Positions 44,445 to 54,220 of a DNA stretch of 64,000 nt are shown piece after piece. The stretch lies in NCBI RefSeq assembly GCF_013371215.1, contig NZ_JABWMH010000002.1, positions 434,001 through 498,000 of the forward strand, read 5' to 3'. This DNA is from Parasphingorhabdus flavimaris. GTDB lineage: Bacteria > Pseudomonadota > Alphaproteobacteria > Sphingomonadales > Sphingomonadaceae. A program made the position numbers and the translations under genes. Within the stretch, counting starts at the first letter, position 1; each line of letters starts with the position of its first letter. Below the pieces are notes generated by a model. That model was not told the DNA's origin. It made no database searches and saw nothing but the letters and a program-made list of their open reading frames with translations.

Positions 44445-45634
44445 TGCCAAAGCAAATAACCAAAATGGACATGGACCCGTTCGCAGAAGAATTTCTCGCC
44501 GATCCCTACGCGCATCATGCCGCGCTGCGCGATGCCGGTCCGGTTGTGTGGCTGGAAACATTGGGCGTCTATGCAATGGCCCGCTTTGATGAAGTTCAAA
44601 CCGCGCTGCGCGATCACGAGACCTTTTGCTCCTCGCGCGGTGTTGGTCTGGCCGATTTTTCGAAAGAAGAACCGTTCCGTCCGCCGTCGTTGCTGCTCGA
44701 GGCGGACCCCCCGCTACATGATCGAACACGGGCCATCGTCAACAAGATTGTTTCGATGAAAGCGCTGAAGGAACTGCGTCCGGTCTGGCAGGAAAAGGCG
44801 GATGCATTGGTTGCCTCTTTGGCCGGGAAGAGACGCTTTGACGCGGTGCCTGATTTATCAGAAGCCTTTCCGCTGATGATCTTTCCCGACACGATCGGAC
44901 TGCCTGACGAGGGGCGGGAGCATTTGATCGATTATGCAACGATCGTGTTCAACGCCTTTGGCCCTCGCAATCGTGTTTTCGAAGAAGGCAATGCTGGCAA
45001 GGAAGCGGCGATCGAATGGGTGGGTGAAGTCTGCAAGCGAGAGAATCTGAAGCCCGGTGGCTGGGGTGCGGCCTTGTATGAGGCAGCGGATCGCGGCGAT
45101 TGTACTGCAGACGAAGCCGAGCGACTGGTACGATCGTTTCTGTCCGCCGGCGTCGACACGACGGTGAACGGTATCGCTCACATGACCCTGGCCTTGGCTG
45201 AAAACCCCAACGAATTTCAAAAGCTTCGGGAGAATCCAAAACTTGCACTGCGAGCATTTGAAGAAAGCCTGCGGTGGGATTCCACCGTGCAGACCTTCTT
45301 TCGAACGGCTTCAAGAGATACCGAAGTTGCCGGAATCAAAATTCCCGAAGGATCAAAAGTTCTGCTGTTCCTGGCGTCCGCCAATCGCGACCCGCGCAAA
45401 TGGGATGATCCCGATCAATTCCGGATAGACCGCAATGTCAGTGGCCATGTTGGTTTTGGATTTGGTATCCACCAGTGTCTTGGCCAAATGGTCGCGCGTC
45501 TCGAAGGCGAACTGATCGGCGCTGCTCTGGCCCGGCGGGTTTCCTCCATTCGCCTGACCGGAAAACCCGAACGGCGGCTTAACAACACGCTCCATGCATT
45601 GGCTTCGCTGCCAGTGGAAATGACAGTGGCATGA
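44441..45634 (+). CDS. Cytochrome P450
   Basis: A 397-residue soluble P450. The heme-binding loop FGFGIHQCLGQ puts the thiolate Cys at 346; the I-helix is FLSAGVDTTVNG with the AGxDTT oxygen-activation site; ExxR is FEESLRW. It resembles CYP199-type enzymes, which O-demethylate or hydroxylate para-substituted benzoates (inference). No ferredoxin or reductase gene adjoins it; the flavoprotein at 22504 is a candidate partner. It overlaps the MFS gene by ATGA and the GST gene by ATGA. Confidence 0.93.
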   Translation: MMPKQITKMDMDPFAEEFLADPYAHHAALRDAGPVVWLETLGVYAMARFDEVQTALRDHETFCSSRGVGLADFSKEEPFRPPSLLLEADPPLHDRTRAIVNKIVSMKALKELRPVWQEKADALVASLAGKRRFDAVPDLSEAFPLMIFPDTIGLPDEGREHLIDYATIVFNAFGPRNRVFEEGNAGKEAAIEWVGEVCKRENLKPGGWGAALYEAADRGDCTADEAERLVRSFLSAGVDTTVNGIAHMTLALAENPNEFQKLRENPKLALRAFEESLRWDSTVQTFFRTASRDTEVAGIKIPEGSKVLLFLASANRDPRKWDDPDQFRIDRNVSGHVGFGFGIHQCLGQMVARLEGELIGAALARRVSSIRLTGKPERRLNNTLHALASLPVEMTVA

Positions 45635-46317
45635 CCGAAAACAAACCAATTCTCTATTTTGCTCCTTCGACCTGTGCTCGCGTCACGCTCACTGCGCTGG
45701 AAGAAATCGGGCAACCCTATGAAACGCGGCTTGTCGCTTTCATGGCGGGTGAGCACCGCAAGCCGGAATATCTGGCAATCAATCCCGCGGGCAAAGTTCC
45801 GGCGATTCAAACAGAGGCAGGCGTTCTCACACAAAATGGTGCGATCCTGTTCTATCTGGCGCAGACATATCCCGAAGCAGGCCTGTTGCCGCTGTCCGGT
45901 GATCCCCAGGCCGATGCGTCCGTCCTGTCCTCATTGTTCCGCATGTCGGCTGACTTGCACCCGTTGGTGACGCGTTTCGTGATCCCGGGCATGATCCTCT
46001 CCGACCCGGCATCTTCCGCGCATGTGCGCGCAAAAGCCGAAGAGGTTTTGAAACTGCAACTGGAACCTATTGCGACCCAACTGGGCAAACAGCCTTGGTA
46101 TCTCGGCGATCGCTGGTCGATCCTCGACGCCTATCTGGCCTGGATCTGGTTCCGGATCACCGGAGCCGGTTTCGATCCCGCGACCTTCCCGGCAATTGCC
46201 GATCATTATGACCGGGCGAGCGAGCGTCCCTCTGCCAGGGCCGCGCTCCAGCACGAAGCGCGCGCGCAGCAAGAACTCACCGAACGCGGGCTGGCATTCA
46301 CGCCGCCAAAGCTCTGA
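45631..46317 (+). CDS. Glutathione S-transferase
   Basis: A 228-residue GST: an N-terminal thioredoxin fold (PILYFAPSTCARVTLTALEEIG, with VPAIQTEAGVLTQNGAILFYLAQTYPE, the glutathione-binding part) and an all-helical C-terminal domain (about 85-215, GDRWSILDAYLAWIW). In catabolic operons GSTs act as cis-trans isomerases of ring-cleavage products (maleylpyruvate isomerase) or as ether-cleaving enzymes (LigF type). Either role would fit; the FAH-family hydrolase downstream favours isomerase. It is fused by ATGA overlap to the P450 gene. Confidence 0.9.
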   Translation: MTENKPILYFAPSTCARVTLTALEEIGQPYETRLVAFMAGEHRKPEYLAINPAGKVPAIQTEAGVLTQNGAILFYLAQTYPEAGLLPLSGDPQADASVLSSLFRMSADLHPLVTRFVIPGMILSDPASSAHVRAKAEEVLKLQLEPIATQLGKQPWYLGDRWSILDAYLAWIWFRITGAGFDPATFPAIADHYDRASERPSARAALQHEARAQQELTERGLAFTPPKL

Positions 46318-46350
46318 ATGAAACCCAATTGAAACGAAGGAAATGAAACT

Positions 46351-46920
46351 ATGAGCGAGAGACCCGTCCGCCGCGTTGTTACCGGCCATAATGCGCAAGG
46401 TCAGGCGATCATACAGGAAGACGGCAGCGTGCCGCGCACCCAGAAAATTGGTGGCGAAACCGGACCGCTGTTCCACGAAGTCTGGAACACCCGCGCGACG
46501 CCCGCGCCGATTGACGCCGCTTCGGGAGAGCCTCCGGAAGAGGGGATCATCCTGGCCCCGCCGGCAAACGGCACGAGAATACGGGTTCTCGATATCCCGC
46601 CCGACGACGACAGCTTCTCGGAAATGACTCCCGAACAGGCGAAAGCCCATTTTGCCGAAATCGGGGCGGCGGACGCTTCCTCCTTTGAAGGAGAAGGCTC
46701 GCGCCATGCCCATATGCACCGCACCGAAACGATCGACTACGGAATCGTGCTCGAAGGCGAGCTGGTCCTCATCATGGACGAAGGCGAAACCACCGTGCGC
46801 GCTGGCGATATTGTCGTGCAGCGCGGCACCAACCATGGCTGGGCCAACCGCAGCAGTGAAAATTGCCGGATCGCCTTCATCCTGATCGACGGCGCATTTG
46901 ATGAAAGCCTGAAACAATGA
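46351..46920 (+). CDS. Cupin-domain protein
   Basis: A 189-residue single-cupin protein. Metal ligands are in SRHAHMHRTETIDYGIVLEGELVLIMD (about residues 121-147) and the second motif VQRGTNHGWANRS (about 151-165). It is too short to be gentisate dioxygenase (two cupins, about 350 residues). Members near aromatic pathways act as small dioxygenases or isomerases of ring-cleavage products. The role here is unknown. AAGGAA is upstream; ATGA overlaps the next gene. Confidence 0.85.
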   Translation: MSERPVRRVVTGHNAQGQAIIQEDGSVPRTQKIGGETGPLFHEVWNTRATPAPIDAASGEPPEEGIILAPPANGTRIRVLDIPPDDDSFSEMTPEQAKAHFAEIGAADASSFEGEGSRHAHMHRTETIDYGIVLEGELVLIMDEGETTVRAGDIVVQRGTNHGWANRSSENCRIAFILIDGAFDESLKQ

Positions 46921-47885
46921 GACTGGCAACCCTCAAAGACGGCACACCCGACGGCGCTCTGGCTGTCGTTTCGGACGATGGCACGCGCTGTCTGAAAATC
47001 GGGGACCGGCTGCCAAATTTGCTGCAGCTGATGGAAGGCTGGGATGCCGGCCAGGCGATCCTTTCAGAGGCACGGCAGAAGCTGGCTGCGGGGCAGGGGG
47101 AGCCTGCCACAGCCGAGGCATGCGCCGCCCCCCTACCGCGCAGCTGGCAGTGGCTCGACGGCTCGGCTTTTTCCACCCACGGCGATTTGATGCAGGTCGC
47201 GTTCGGGCTTGACCCGATCGAAAGTGACCGGCCGCTGATGTATCAGGGCGTCTCCGATCGCTTCTTCGGCCCGACCGAAGATGTGCCCTTGCCGAGCATC
47301 GAACATGGCATCGATTTCGAGGGTGAATTTGGCGTGATCGTCGATCATGTGCCGATGGGCACGTCCGCCGAGGATGCGATGGCCCATATAAAGCTGATCG
47401 TCCAGATCAATGACTGGTCGCTGCGCGCGATCGCCCCGATCGAGATGAAGACCGGTTTTGGCTGGGTCCAGGCAAAACCGGCCTGTTCAATGGCGCCCTT
47501 TGCAGTGACACCCGATGAACTGGGCGACGGCTGGAAAGATGGTCGGGTCTGTCTCGATCTCGAGATTGACTGGAATGGTAAGCGTTTCGGCGCGGCCAAT
47601 GGCGCGGCGATGGATTTCGGCTTTCACGATCTCGTCGCCCATGCGGCTCTGACCCGCGATCTGGTGGCGGGGACTATTATCGGCTCGGGCACGGTATCGA
47701 ATCCCGATTATGCGGAAGTCGGTTCCAGCTGTATCTCAGAAGTCCGCGCGATCGAGATGATCCGCGACAAGGCGCCGGCGACAACAGGTTTCATGGGTTT
47801 TGGCGACCATATCCGGATGGAAGGTCGCGGTGTCGATGGTTCGTCACCATTTGGCGTGATTGATCAGCAGGTTGTAAAGGGTTGA
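46917..47885 (+). CDS. Fumarylacetoacetate hydrolase-family protein
   Basis: A 322-residue FAH-fold enzyme. Metal ligands are Glu135 and Glu137 in GIDFEGEFGVIVD, and Asp in VQINDWSLR; the ending IEMIRDKAPATTGFMGFGDHIRMEG is typical. Such enzymes hydrolyse or decarboxylate 2-oxo, 4-oxo or enol acids from ring cleavage. It is the last gene of the operon; the PobA gene that follows is convergent, 29 bases away. With the GST it suggests a final isomerise-then-hydrolyse step. Confidence 0.88.
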   Translation: MRLATLKDGTPDGALAVVSDDGTRCLKIGDRLPNLLQLMEGWDAGQAILSEARQKLAAGQGEPATAEACAAPLPRSWQWLDGSAFSTHGDLMQVAFGLDPIESDRPLMYQGVSDRFFGPTEDVPLPSIEHGIDFEGEFGVIVDHVPMGTSAEDAMAHIKLIVQINDWSLRAIAPIEMKTGFGWVQAKPACSMAPFAVTPDELGDGWKDGRVCLDLEIDWNGKRFGAANGAAMDFGFHDLVAHAALTRDLVAGTIIGSGTVSNPDYAEVGSSCISEVRAIEMIRDKAPATTGFMGFGDHIRMEGRGVDGSSPFGVIDQQVVKG

Positions 47886-47914
47886 ATCCCTGACAATAGC
47901 ATAATGGCGTCACT

Positions 47915-49084
47915 TCAAAGCGGCAATCCGACATAATTTTCGGCGATTGTCTTTTGCGCCGCTTCGCTTCCGGAAATATAATCCAGTTCAGCCATTTGCA
48001 TCCGTCGTTCGAAGGGCCCGTCTTCGGGAAAGCGGTGCATCAGTTTTGTCAGCGACCAGCTGAAGCGTTCGGACTTCCAGACCCTTGCCAATGCCTTTTG
48101 TGAATAGGCCGCGATGCCGTCATTGTCGATGTGGTTGAAAAAGCCGGCAAGGGCTTCCGACAGATAATGCACGTCGGATGCAGCCAGATTCAGTCCTTTG
48201 GCCCCCGTGGGCGGAACGATATGGGCTGCATCTCCCGCGAGAAAAAGGCTGCCGTGGCGCATGGGCTCAAACACAAAACTGCGCAGCGGCGCGATGCTCT
48301 TTTCAATTGCTGCGCCGCGGGTCATATTGGCTGCGGCCTGAGGACCCAGCCGGACGGCAAGCTCATCCCAGAGCCGATCGTCATTCCAGTCTTCGACGTT
48401 CTCTGTGACCGGAACATCAATATAATAGCGGCTGCGCGTCTTGCTCCGCATCGAAGCCAGCGCAAAGCCGCGCTCGTGATTGGCGTAGATCAGTTCGTCA
48501 TGGCAGGGCGGCACATCGGCCAAAATACCAAGCCAGCCAAATGGATATTCGCGCTCGTAGGATTGTGCGACACTTTTCGGAATGGCTTGCCGCGACGGAC
48601 CATGATAGCCGTCGCATCCAGCGATGAAGCGCGCATCGATTCGGTGCTCGCAGCCGTCCTTGCGATAAGTAACATACGGCGCATTACCGTCAATATCATG
48701 CAAGTCGACATCATTTGCTTCATAGATGATGTCCAGTCCCCGTTCGGGCGCTGCATCCATCAGGTCGCGCGTGACCTCGGTCTGGCCGTAAACGGTGACA
48801 TGTTTGCCTGTCAGGCTGTAAGTATCGATCCGGATCAGTCTCTCGCCATCGGCAAGGCAGAAGCCCTCTTCGAGCAGCCCTTCGCTATTCAACCGGGCAT
48901 CAATGTCGAGCCGGTGGAGCAGATCGGTCGTCGTCTGCTCAAGGACGCCAGCACGAATCCGGCCCAGCACATACTCCGCCGACGCGCGCTCGACGATGAT
49001 GCAGTCAATGTCTTCGGCGCGCAACAAATGGCCGAGCAATAATCCGGCGGGGCCAGCGCCAATAATGACGACCTGTGTTTTCAC
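47915..49084 (-). CDS. pobA: 4-hydroxybenzoate 3-monooxygenase
   Basis: A 389-residue flavoprotein that turns 4-hydroxybenzoate into protocatechuate with NADPH and oxygen. The FAD site IIGAGPAGLLLGHLL is at the N-terminus; GRIRAGVLEQTTTDLL, YGQTEVTRDLM, FIAGCDGYHGPSR and LAGDAAHIVPPTGAKGLNLAASDV are all hallmarks of PobA. Its length matches. The start is GTG 49084, overlapping the ligC stop by GTGA. It is the last gene of the minus-strand lig unit and supplies the substrate for LigAB. Confidence 0.95.
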   Translation of the reverse strand: MKTQVVIIGAGPAGLLLGHLLRAEDIDCIIVERASAEYVLGRIRAGVLEQTTTDLLHRLDIDARLNSEGLLEEGFCLADGERLIRIDTYSLTGKHVTVYGQTEVTRDLMDAAPERGLDIIYEANDVDLHDIDGNAPYVTYRKDGCEHRIDARFIAGCDGYHGPSRQAIPKSVAQSYEREYPFGWLGILADVPPCHDELIYANHERGFALASMRSKTRSRYYIDVPVTENVEDWNDDRLWDELAVRLGPQAAANMTRGAAIEKSIAPLRSFVFEPMRHGSLFLAGDAAHIVPPTGAKGLNLAASDVHYLSEALAGFFNHIDNDGIAAYSQKALARVWKSERFSWSLTKLMHRFPEDGPFERRMQMAELDYISGSEAAQKTIAENYVGLPL

Positions 49085-50019
49085 CCGAGCTGCTGTTCGA
49101 GATCATGCAGCACCTTGTAGCAAGGCAACACCTGGGCAACACTGCTATTGGGTTCCCGCCCTTCTCGGATTGCGGCAATGAATTCGCGGTCCTGCAATTC
49201 GATTCCGTTCATCGAAACATCGACCTTGCTCACGTCGATCACTTCTTCCTTGCCGTTCACCAGATCATCATAGCGCGCGATATAAGTCTCGTTGTCGCCG
49301 ATGTAGCGGAAGAATGTGCCCAGCGGGCCGTCGTTGTTGAACGAGAGGGAAAGCGTGCAGATCGCGCCGCTCTGCGCTTTCAACTGTATCGACATATCCA
49401 TCGCGATGCCCAGTTCCGGGTGGATCGGCCCCTGGATCGCATTGGCCTGAATGATCGGCCCGGCCTGATAGGCAAAGAGATCCACCGTATGCGCGGCATG
49501 ATGCCAGAGCAGATGGTCGGTCCAGCTTCGTGCCTGCCCCTTGGCGTTGATATTCTTACGGCGGAAGAAATAGGTCTGCACGTCCATTTGCTGGATATTA
49601 TAGTCGCCAGCCTTGATCCGGTTATGCACATATTGGTGCGACGGATTGAACCGGCGGGTGTGCCCGACCATGCAGACAAGCCCGGTTTCCTTCTGCTTGG
49701 CCATCACAGCTTCGCAATCGGCCCAGCTGTCTGCCAGGGGAATTTCCACCTCGACATGCTTGCCGGCGTCCATCGCGGCGATCGACTGGGCCGCGTGCAT
49801 CTGCGTTGGCGTTGCCAATATGACCGCATCGACATCCTCGCGCGCGAGCATCTCGTCATAGTCGGTGGTGGCAAAACCGACACCATATTTGTCAGCCATA
49901 GCCCGGGTTGGTTCCAGCGTCCGGCCAACCAGCGCGGTCACTTCGACGCCGTCGATATTCTTCAGGCCATCAAGATGTTTTTCACCAAAGGCGCCGCCGC
50001 CTGCGAGTGCGATTCTCAT
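49081..50019 (-). CDS. ligC: 4-carboxy-2-hydroxymuconate-6-semialdehyde dehydrogenase
   Basis: A 312-residue Gfo/Idh/MocA-fold dehydrogenase. MRIALAGGGAFGEKHLDGLK is the NADP-binding start; HVEVEIPLADSWADC and the WTDHLLWHHAAHTVDLFAY stretch near residue 165 match LigC of SYK-6. LigC oxidises the product of LigAB (as its hemiacetal) to 2-pyrone-4,6-dicarboxylate. AGGAG precedes the ATG. It lies 18 bases after ligB and overlaps pobA. Confidence 0.93.
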   Translation of the reverse strand: MRIALAGGGAFGEKHLDGLKNIDGVEVTALVGRTLEPTRAMADKYGVGFATTDYDEMLAREDVDAVILATPTQMHAAQSIAAMDAGKHVEVEIPLADSWADCEAVMAKQKETGLVCMVGHTRRFNPSHQYVHNRIKAGDYNIQQMDVQTYFFRRKNINAKGQARSWTDHLLWHHAAHTVDLFAYQAGPIIQANAIQGPIHPELGIAMDMSIQLKAQSGAICTLSLSFNNDGPLGTFFRYIGDNETYIARYDDLVNGKEEVIDVSKVDVSMNGIELQDREFIAAIREGREPNSSVAQVLPCYKVLHDLEQQLG

Positions 50020-50037
50020 GGGATATTCTCCTAATAT

Positions 50038-51285
<1,248 letters not shown>

Positions 51286-51289
<4 letters not shown>

Positions 51290-52311
51290 TGGCCGCTCTC
51301 CGACTTTATGATTTTGCTGATCATCTGACGCGCGCGCACGCCGCCCTGATCGATATTATAGGACTGCATTGATAGATGAGGATTGGCCGCCAGCGATTTT
51401 TGCTGGGCCTCCAATATGACAATATCCTCATCGAAAACGCCATTTTGCTGCTGCCGGAAACGTGCCCCGAAACCGGGGTCGTCAACGCGGAAATCGCGCG
51501 CCATGCCCCAGAAATAATGACAATTTTCTTCGTCTTGCGGGGTCATGAAATCGACGACAAAGCCGCGAACGCCCTGATCATGTTTTTCCAGTGTCGCGCC
51601 TGCCTCGATCGGGGCCACTCCGACGTCGATCATCACCGCTGCCGGCGCGATAAATTCGCAGATTTGCCAGCGGTCCACCTGACCCTCTTTGCCCAGAGCG
51701 CCCTTCCAGAATGGAGGCGGATCAATGTCCGGTATCCAGCGTTCGACAAACACGCGATCTTCCGTTTTGCGAGTATTCAGCGGCGTTTCCATCAATTCCT
51801 GCTGCCCGATTGAACCCCCGTGGACATAAGTTTCATGGGTAAGGTCCATCAGATTGTCGATGAGCAACCGGTAGTCGCACTGGATGGGATTATAACCGCC
51901 ATCGAAGCTCCAGCCATCTGCTGAGCAGGGCCATAGATCGGGGATATCGGCTGGATCGCCTTTCTCCTCGCCCATCCATATCCACACGAACCGGTGTTGT
52001 TCGTGTATCTGGAACGTTTGCGTGCAAATCCGTTTGTTCACCGGATCGGATTTCAATGGCATCTCTTCGGCAATTCCGTCAGGCCCGATTTTCAAGCCAT
52101 GATAGGTGCAGCGAATGGAATCGCCTTCCTTGATACCCATGGACAAAGGCAGCATGCGGTGCGGGCATGCGTCGCGCATGGCCACCACTTCGCTATCGAG
52201 TTTGCGCCAGAGCACGACCGGCACGCCCAATATCGTCCGCGCCAGCGGTTGCGGGCCGACTTCATAATCCCATCCGGCGACATACCAGGCGTTTTTTATC
52301 CAGGTTGTCAC
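51286..52311 (-). CDS. vanA: Rieske aromatic oxygenase, vanillate O-demethylase type
   Basis: A 341-residue Rieske oxygenase alpha subunit. The [2Fe-2S] ligands are Cys49, His51, Cys68 and His71 (CPHRMLPL...CTYHG). The non-heme iron site is in DNLMDLTHETYVHGG near residues 153-167. The sequence NAWYVAGWDYEVG and the SYNIDQGGVRARQMI end fit VanA of vanillate demethylases, which yields protocatechuate, the LigAB substrate. GTG start overlaps ligJ. No VanB reductase is in the window. Substrate choice is inferred from family and position; a related aryl O-demethylase is possible. Confidence 0.8.
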
Positions 52312-53330
52312 AGCCCTCGCTCCTTCAACTGCGCATCCAGCCGCGGGAAGACACGACGGGCATTGCCTTCAAATATGGCATGGCGTTCTGCATCGGATAT
52401 ATCGAGCGCATCGACATAGCGTTTGGTGTCGTCGAAATAATGGCCGGTTTGCGGATCGATACCGCGCACAGCGCCGACCATCTCGCTGCCGAACAGGATA
52501 TTCTTGTTGTCGATGACATCAGCCAGAAGATTGATGCCTGGCTGGTGATAGACACAAGTGTCGAAATAGACATTGTTCATCAGGTGGGTCGAAAGATCGG
52601 GCTGCTTCAGCATGTCGGCAAGCCCGCGATACCGGCCCCAGTGATAGGGAACCGCGCCGCCTCCGTGCGGAATGATCAGGCGCAATCCCGGAAAGTCCCT
52701 GAACAGGTCGCCTTGAATGAGCTGCATGAAGGCGATTGTGTCGGCTGCGATATAATAGGCACCGGTTGCGTGCATTGCCGGATTGCAGCTGCCCGAGACA
52801 TGGATCATTGCCGGCATGTCCAGTTCGACCATCTTCTCGTAAAAGGGATACCAGAATTTGTCGGTCAAAGGCGGATGCTCGAACTTGCCGCCGCCCGGAT
52901 CGGGATTGAGATTACAGCCGATAAAGCCCATGTCGACGCAACGTTCGAGCTCGGCGATACTCGATGTCATGTCCGCTTCGGGCGATTGCGGCAGCATGCA
53001 AACGCCAGCAAAGGTCTCGGGATAAAGCCCGACCACTCGGGCAATAAGGTTATTGCAAGCTTGCGCCCACGGCACAGCGACTGACTGATCTCCAACATGC
53101 GGTGCCATGGCAGAGGCGCGGGGGGAGAATATCGTCATATCCGCGCCGCGCTCTCTCAGCAGGCGGAGCTGGTTCGCTTCGATCGTTTCGCGGATTTCAT
53201 CATCCGAAATTTCGGGGTAGGGCGGCGCGTTCCCGCCAGCCGCAAAGGCGGCCTTCTGCGCTTCACGCCATTCGTCATGCGCTTTTGGCAGGACAGTATA
53301 ATGACCGTGGCAGTCGATAATCATCGTCAT
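52308..53330 (-). CDS. ligJ: 4-oxalomesaconate hydratase
   Basis: A 340-residue amidohydrolase-fold protein with the metal motif DCHGHYTVLPK at the start, HVSGSCNPA and IPHGGGAVPYHWGRYRGL further on. It matches LigJ of SYK-6 in length and sequence: it hydrates the keto-enol product of LigU to 4-carboxy-4-hydroxy-2-oxoadipate, the LigK substrate. It overlaps the gene on each side by four bases, so it is translationally linked to the DUF1932 and vanA genes. Confidence 0.93.
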   Translation of the reverse strand: MTMIIDCHGHYTVLPKAHDEWREAQKAAFAAGGNAPPYPEISDDEIRETIEANQLRLLRERGADMTIFSPRASAMAPHVGDQSVAVPWAQACNNLIARVVGLYPETFAGVCMLPQSPEADMTSSIAELERCVDMGFIGCNLNPDPGGGKFEHPPLTDKFWYPFYEKMVELDMPAMIHVSGSCNPAMHATGAYYIAADTIAFMQLIQGDLFRDFPGLRLIIPHGGGAVPYHWGRYRGLADMLKQPDLSTHLMNNVYFDTCVYHQPGINLLADVIDNKNILFGSEMVGAVRGIDPQTGHYFDDTKRYVDALDISDAERHAIFEGNARRVFPRLDAQLKERGL

Positions 53331-54148
53331 TGGGCAAGCGCTTTCAATTTTGCATTCAGTCCATCCGGAGGAGGATTGAGGCCAAGTTCGCCGAGCGCCG
53401 CCTGCCGTGCAACCGTCGCGCGGGTCAGATCCGGTTCAACGCCCAACATTTCGAGCGTCTTGACTGCTTCCGCCATTTCTGCAGATCTCCGGGTGCCGTG
53501 AACCAGCATCCGGTCGAGCCGGTAATCCGCCTGGGCAGACCAGTCATTGTTAAAACTGCCGAGAACCTCATCGATCACGCCTGCCTTCTCGCAGGCGATC
53601 AGACATTCTGCGGTCAGTGCCTCAACACCTTTATACATGACCGAACGCAACATCTTGATGGTCGACGCACGGCCGACATTTTCGCCGACAATCCGGACAT
53701 TGGTGAATCCAAGCGCGCTCAGAGCCTCCATCCCGTCCTCGCAATGCGGGCCGGAGATGAGCAAGGGAACTGCTATACCAGCCGGATCAACCGGAGACAT
53801 GATGGCGGCATCAATATAATGACCGCCAGCGGCTTCGATAGCGTCCGCTGCAGCGCGTTTGGTATCGGGCGCGACGCTGTTCATGTCAAAGAACAGCGTC
53901 CCCGATGCGATTGTGGTTGCCACATCCTGTGCGACAACGAGCGCCTGATCGGCCGTGACCACGCTGATGGCATAATTGCTGCCGAGCAGAGCTTCCGCCA
54001 GCGTTGAACAGCCGCAAACCCGGTCTTCGGCAAAAGCATCGTCGAGATTCTGCATGTCGAACACATGCGCCCGTGACTGCCAGCCAGCGGCCCGCGCAAA
54101 GGTCCGTCCCGCTTCACCATAACCGACAAGAGTGATCGATTGATCCAT
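53327..54148 (-). CDS. NAD(P)-binding dehydrogenase with DUF1932
   Basis: A 273-residue protein: an N-terminal Rossmann domain of the 6-phosphogluconate/3-hydroxyisobutyrate dehydrogenase type (ITLVGYGEAGRTFARAAGW; FFDMNSVAPDTKRAAADAIEAAGGHYIDAAIMSPVDPAG) and the C-terminal DUF1932 helical domain. The ATG at 54148 is preferred to an upstream TTG at 54157. It is first of the minus-strand lig unit. A dehydrogenase of this kind often accompanies ligJ; its step is unknown, as the known pathway is complete without it. Confidence 0.85.
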   Translation of the reverse strand: MDQSITLVGYGEAGRTFARAAGWQSRAHVFDMQNLDDAFAEDRVCGCSTLAEALLGSNYAISVVTADQALVVAQDVATTIASGTLFFDMNSVAPDTKRAAADAIEAAGGHYIDAAIMSPVDPAGIAVPLLISGPHCEDGMEALSALGFTNVRIVGENVGRASTIKMLRSVMYKGVEALTAECLIACEKAGVIDEVLGSFNNDWSAQADYRLDRMLVHGTRRSAEMAEAVKTLEMLGVEPDLTRATVARQAALGELGLNPPPDGLNAKLKALAQ

Positions 54149-54220
54149 GGCTGGCAAGCTATCCTGCGCATTACATTCACGCCAATTGGAAGCTTGAATT
54201 TGTTATAAGTTTTTGAGAAT

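Noticed and set aside
46351-46920. Gentisate 1,2-dioxygenase as identity of the cupin gene
   Set aside because: Only one cupin domain and about half the length of that enzyme.
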